Source: an uncultured Bacillaceae bacterium (lineage in GTDB: Bacteria > Bacillota > Bacilli > Bacillales > Caldibacillaceae). From it: 7,300 bases of DNA. The stretch lies in NCBI GenBank assembly GCA_937983015.1, contig CALKAK010000177.1:1-7300 (forward strand). Reading direction: 5' to 3'. Under the pieces are notes generated by a model that made no database searches, was not told where the DNA came from, and was given only the letters and a program-made list of their open reading frames with translations. Each line of letters starts with the position of its first letter. Position 1 is the first letter of the stretch. Shown here one piece after another: positions 6,448 to 7,300 of this stretch. The position numbers were made by a program, and so were the translations under genes.

Positions 6448-6476
6448 TTGAACATTATTTCACAATAATTTAAAAT
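6448..6476 (+). promoter_or_regulatory. Promoter of the marR-ftsH unit with an internal operator-like palindrome
   Basis: A -35 box TTGAAC (6448-6453) and a -10 box TAAAAT (6471-6476) are spaced by exactly 17 bp. The spacer contains a perfect inverted repeat ATTATT-TCAC-AATAAT (6454-6469). A regulator bound there would block RNA polymerase, the usual arrangement for an autoregulated MarR gene. AT richness means the palindrome could be chance. Confidence 0.6.
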
Positions 6477-6484
6477 TAGATTGC

Positions 6485-6523
6485 ATATTATTTATTAAAA
6501 ATATTATTTATGCGATATAAATA
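6485..6523. repeat. 11-bp direct repeat and inverted repeat in the marR leader
   Basis: ATATTATTTAT occurs at 6485-6495 and again at 6501-6511, 16 bp apart. The second copy overlaps an inverted repeat TATTTAT-5-ATAAATA (6505-6511 and 6517-6523). Both lie between the -10 box and the ribosome binding site. Confidence 0.6.
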
Positions 6524-6542
6524 TTTAATCAGGTGAATGTGG

Positions 6543-6995
6543 ATGGATGATCAACTTTTCAAAAAAATATTGATTGATTACACAAGGAATATCGGTGAAA
6601 ATGCGAATGCTTTCTTTCAAGGAATCGGTACGAGGTACAATTTAACGATGATGCAAATCCGGATTTTAATGGAGCTGTATCATAATAATACGCATACGAT
6701 GGGAAGCCTTGCCAGCAGGCTGCAAATAGCCGGCGCGAATATTTCAACAACTTGCAAGAAAATGGAACAACGTGGATTTGTTAAGAGAACACGGGACTCG
6801 TCCGATGAGCGAATCGTTAGAATTGAACTGACGGAAAAGGGAAATTTATTAATGGAAGAAATAAACGAAATGATTGATCGGGTGATTATGAACGCCCTTG
6901 CTCGTGAATCCGTCGAAAGCCAAAAAATTATCGTTGAGGGTCTGTTGAAATTCAATGCTTTACTGGAACGTATTGTCGAAGAACAGAAAAAATGA
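6543..6995 (+). CDS. MarR-family transcriptional regulator
   Basis: A 150-residue winged-helix regulator of the MarR family: homodimers that bind palindromic operators and usually release DNA when a phenolic ligand or oxidant binds. Helical N-terminal dimerisation segment (about 1-30), the LTMMQIRILMEL segment (34-45), the helix-turn-helix around MGSLASRLQIAG and NISTTCKKMEQRG (53-78), the wing with the conserved DERIV (88-92) and LTEKG (96-100), then C-terminal dimerisation helices (101-150). The ATG at 6543 is chosen because AGGTGA (6531-6536) is six bases away; the ATG at 6537 abuts that site. Its only cysteine, Cys71, lies in the recognition helix and could make DNA binding redox-sensitive, which is speculation. 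The stop is 17 bp before an ftsH-type gene, so the two are very likely co-transcribed and the repressor probably controls itself and the protease. Confidence 0.92.
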   Translation: MDDQLFKKILIDYTRNIGENANAFFQGIGTRYNLTMMQIRILMELYHNNTHTMGSLASRLQIAGANISTTCKKMEQRGFVKRTRDSSDERIVRIELTEKGNLLMEEINEMIDRVIMNALARESVESQKIIVEGLLKFNALLERIVEEQKK

Positions 6996-7012
6996 TTGCG
7001 TGGAGGAAACAT

Positions 7013-7300
7013 ATGAAGCAAATTAATACACCGAAAAGACCGTGGATTTTTAATATCATCATCGCCGCTATCGTATTATTATTGCTCAATACATTAATTG
7101 TTCCTTATATAACGGAACAGTTTGTCAAAGAAGTGGATTACGGTACCTTTATCGATATGTTAGAAGCGGGCGAAATTGCAGAAGTCATGTTGGAAGATAC
7201 GCAAATAACTTTTGTTCCGAAACAAGGCGGTCCCATCCGTGCTTATAAAACCGGAATCATTCCAGATCAAAAACTAGTCGATCGCCTGGAAGCGGCCGAT
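7013..7300 (+). CDS. ftsH: FtsH-type ATP-dependent membrane metalloprotease (partial, N-terminus only)
   Basis: The first 96 codons of an FtsH-type protein; the gene continues beyond the window. FtsH proteases are membrane-anchored hexamers that unfold and degrade misfolded membrane proteins and selected regulators with an AAA+ ATPase and an M41 zinc protease. Seen here: a short basic cytoplasmic N-terminus (1-10), a membrane helix (about 11-32), and the start of the FtsH extracytoplasmic domain with the family pattern VDYGTFIDMLEAGEIAEV (41-58), a strand pair ending in ITFVP (65-69), YKTG (78-81) and the LVDRLEAAD (88-96) that precedes the second membrane helix in relatives. The ATPase and protease domains lie outside the window and are inferred. 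GGAGG (7002-7006) is six bases before the ATG. The ectodomain looks more like the FtsH copies of clostridia than like B. subtilis FtsH, which suggests a second paralogue here. Confidence 0.85.
   Translation, partial: MKQINTPKRPWIFNIIIAAIVLLLLNTLIVPYITEQFVKEVDYGTFIDMLEAGEIAEVMLEDTQITFVPKQGGPIRAYKTGIIPDQKLVDRLEAAD

Overview
The window looks like ordinary chromosome from a low-GC, Gram-positive member of the Bacilli. Genes have strong AGGAGG-type ribosome binding sites, one starts with TTG, intergenic DNA is AT-rich with sigma-A-like promoters, and two small families are typical of Bacillaceae: a YkuK-like RNase H-fold protein and a YkvS-like DUF2187 protein. A second-type FtsH with a clostridial-looking extracytoplasmic domain is less typical. 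I see no insertion sequence, tRNA, rRNA, CRISPR array, phage gene or attachment site.

Layout. 1-632 (minus): 5' part of a purine nucleoside phosphorylase gene, running off the left edge, whose last ~50 bases stop matching the family. 784-1320 (minus): YkuK-family protein. 1507-2073 (plus, divergent from ykuK): nitroreductase-family flavoprotein, ending in a hairpin at 2078-2116 that separates it from the convergent next gene. 2115-3188 (minus): UvrC-like GIY-YIG nuclease lacking the C-terminal half of UvrC. 3270-4178 (minus): ten-helix EamA/DMT permease with its own terminator. 4179-4564: a 386-bp divergent regulatory region. 4565-6082 (plus): 14-helix DHA2 drug-efflux-type MFS transporter. 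6170-6379 (plus): 69-residue DUF2187 protein with its own promoter and terminator. 6543-6995 (plus): MarR-family repressor, then 17 bp further the first 96 codons of an FtsH-type membrane protease that runs off the right edge.

How the genes relate. Most are single-gene units with separate promoters and terminators, so the window is a set of housekeeping and stress genes, not one pathway. The clearest unit is marR-ftsH, whose promoter carries a perfect inverted repeat between the -35 and -10 boxes, as expected of an autoregulated MarR operon. The MFS exporter two genes upstream is a possible second target, but the sequence evidence is weak. No obvious new defence or mobile system is visible. 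The items most worth checking are the shortened UvrC-like protein, the MarR-controlled FtsH paralogue and the aberrant end of the phosphorylase gene.
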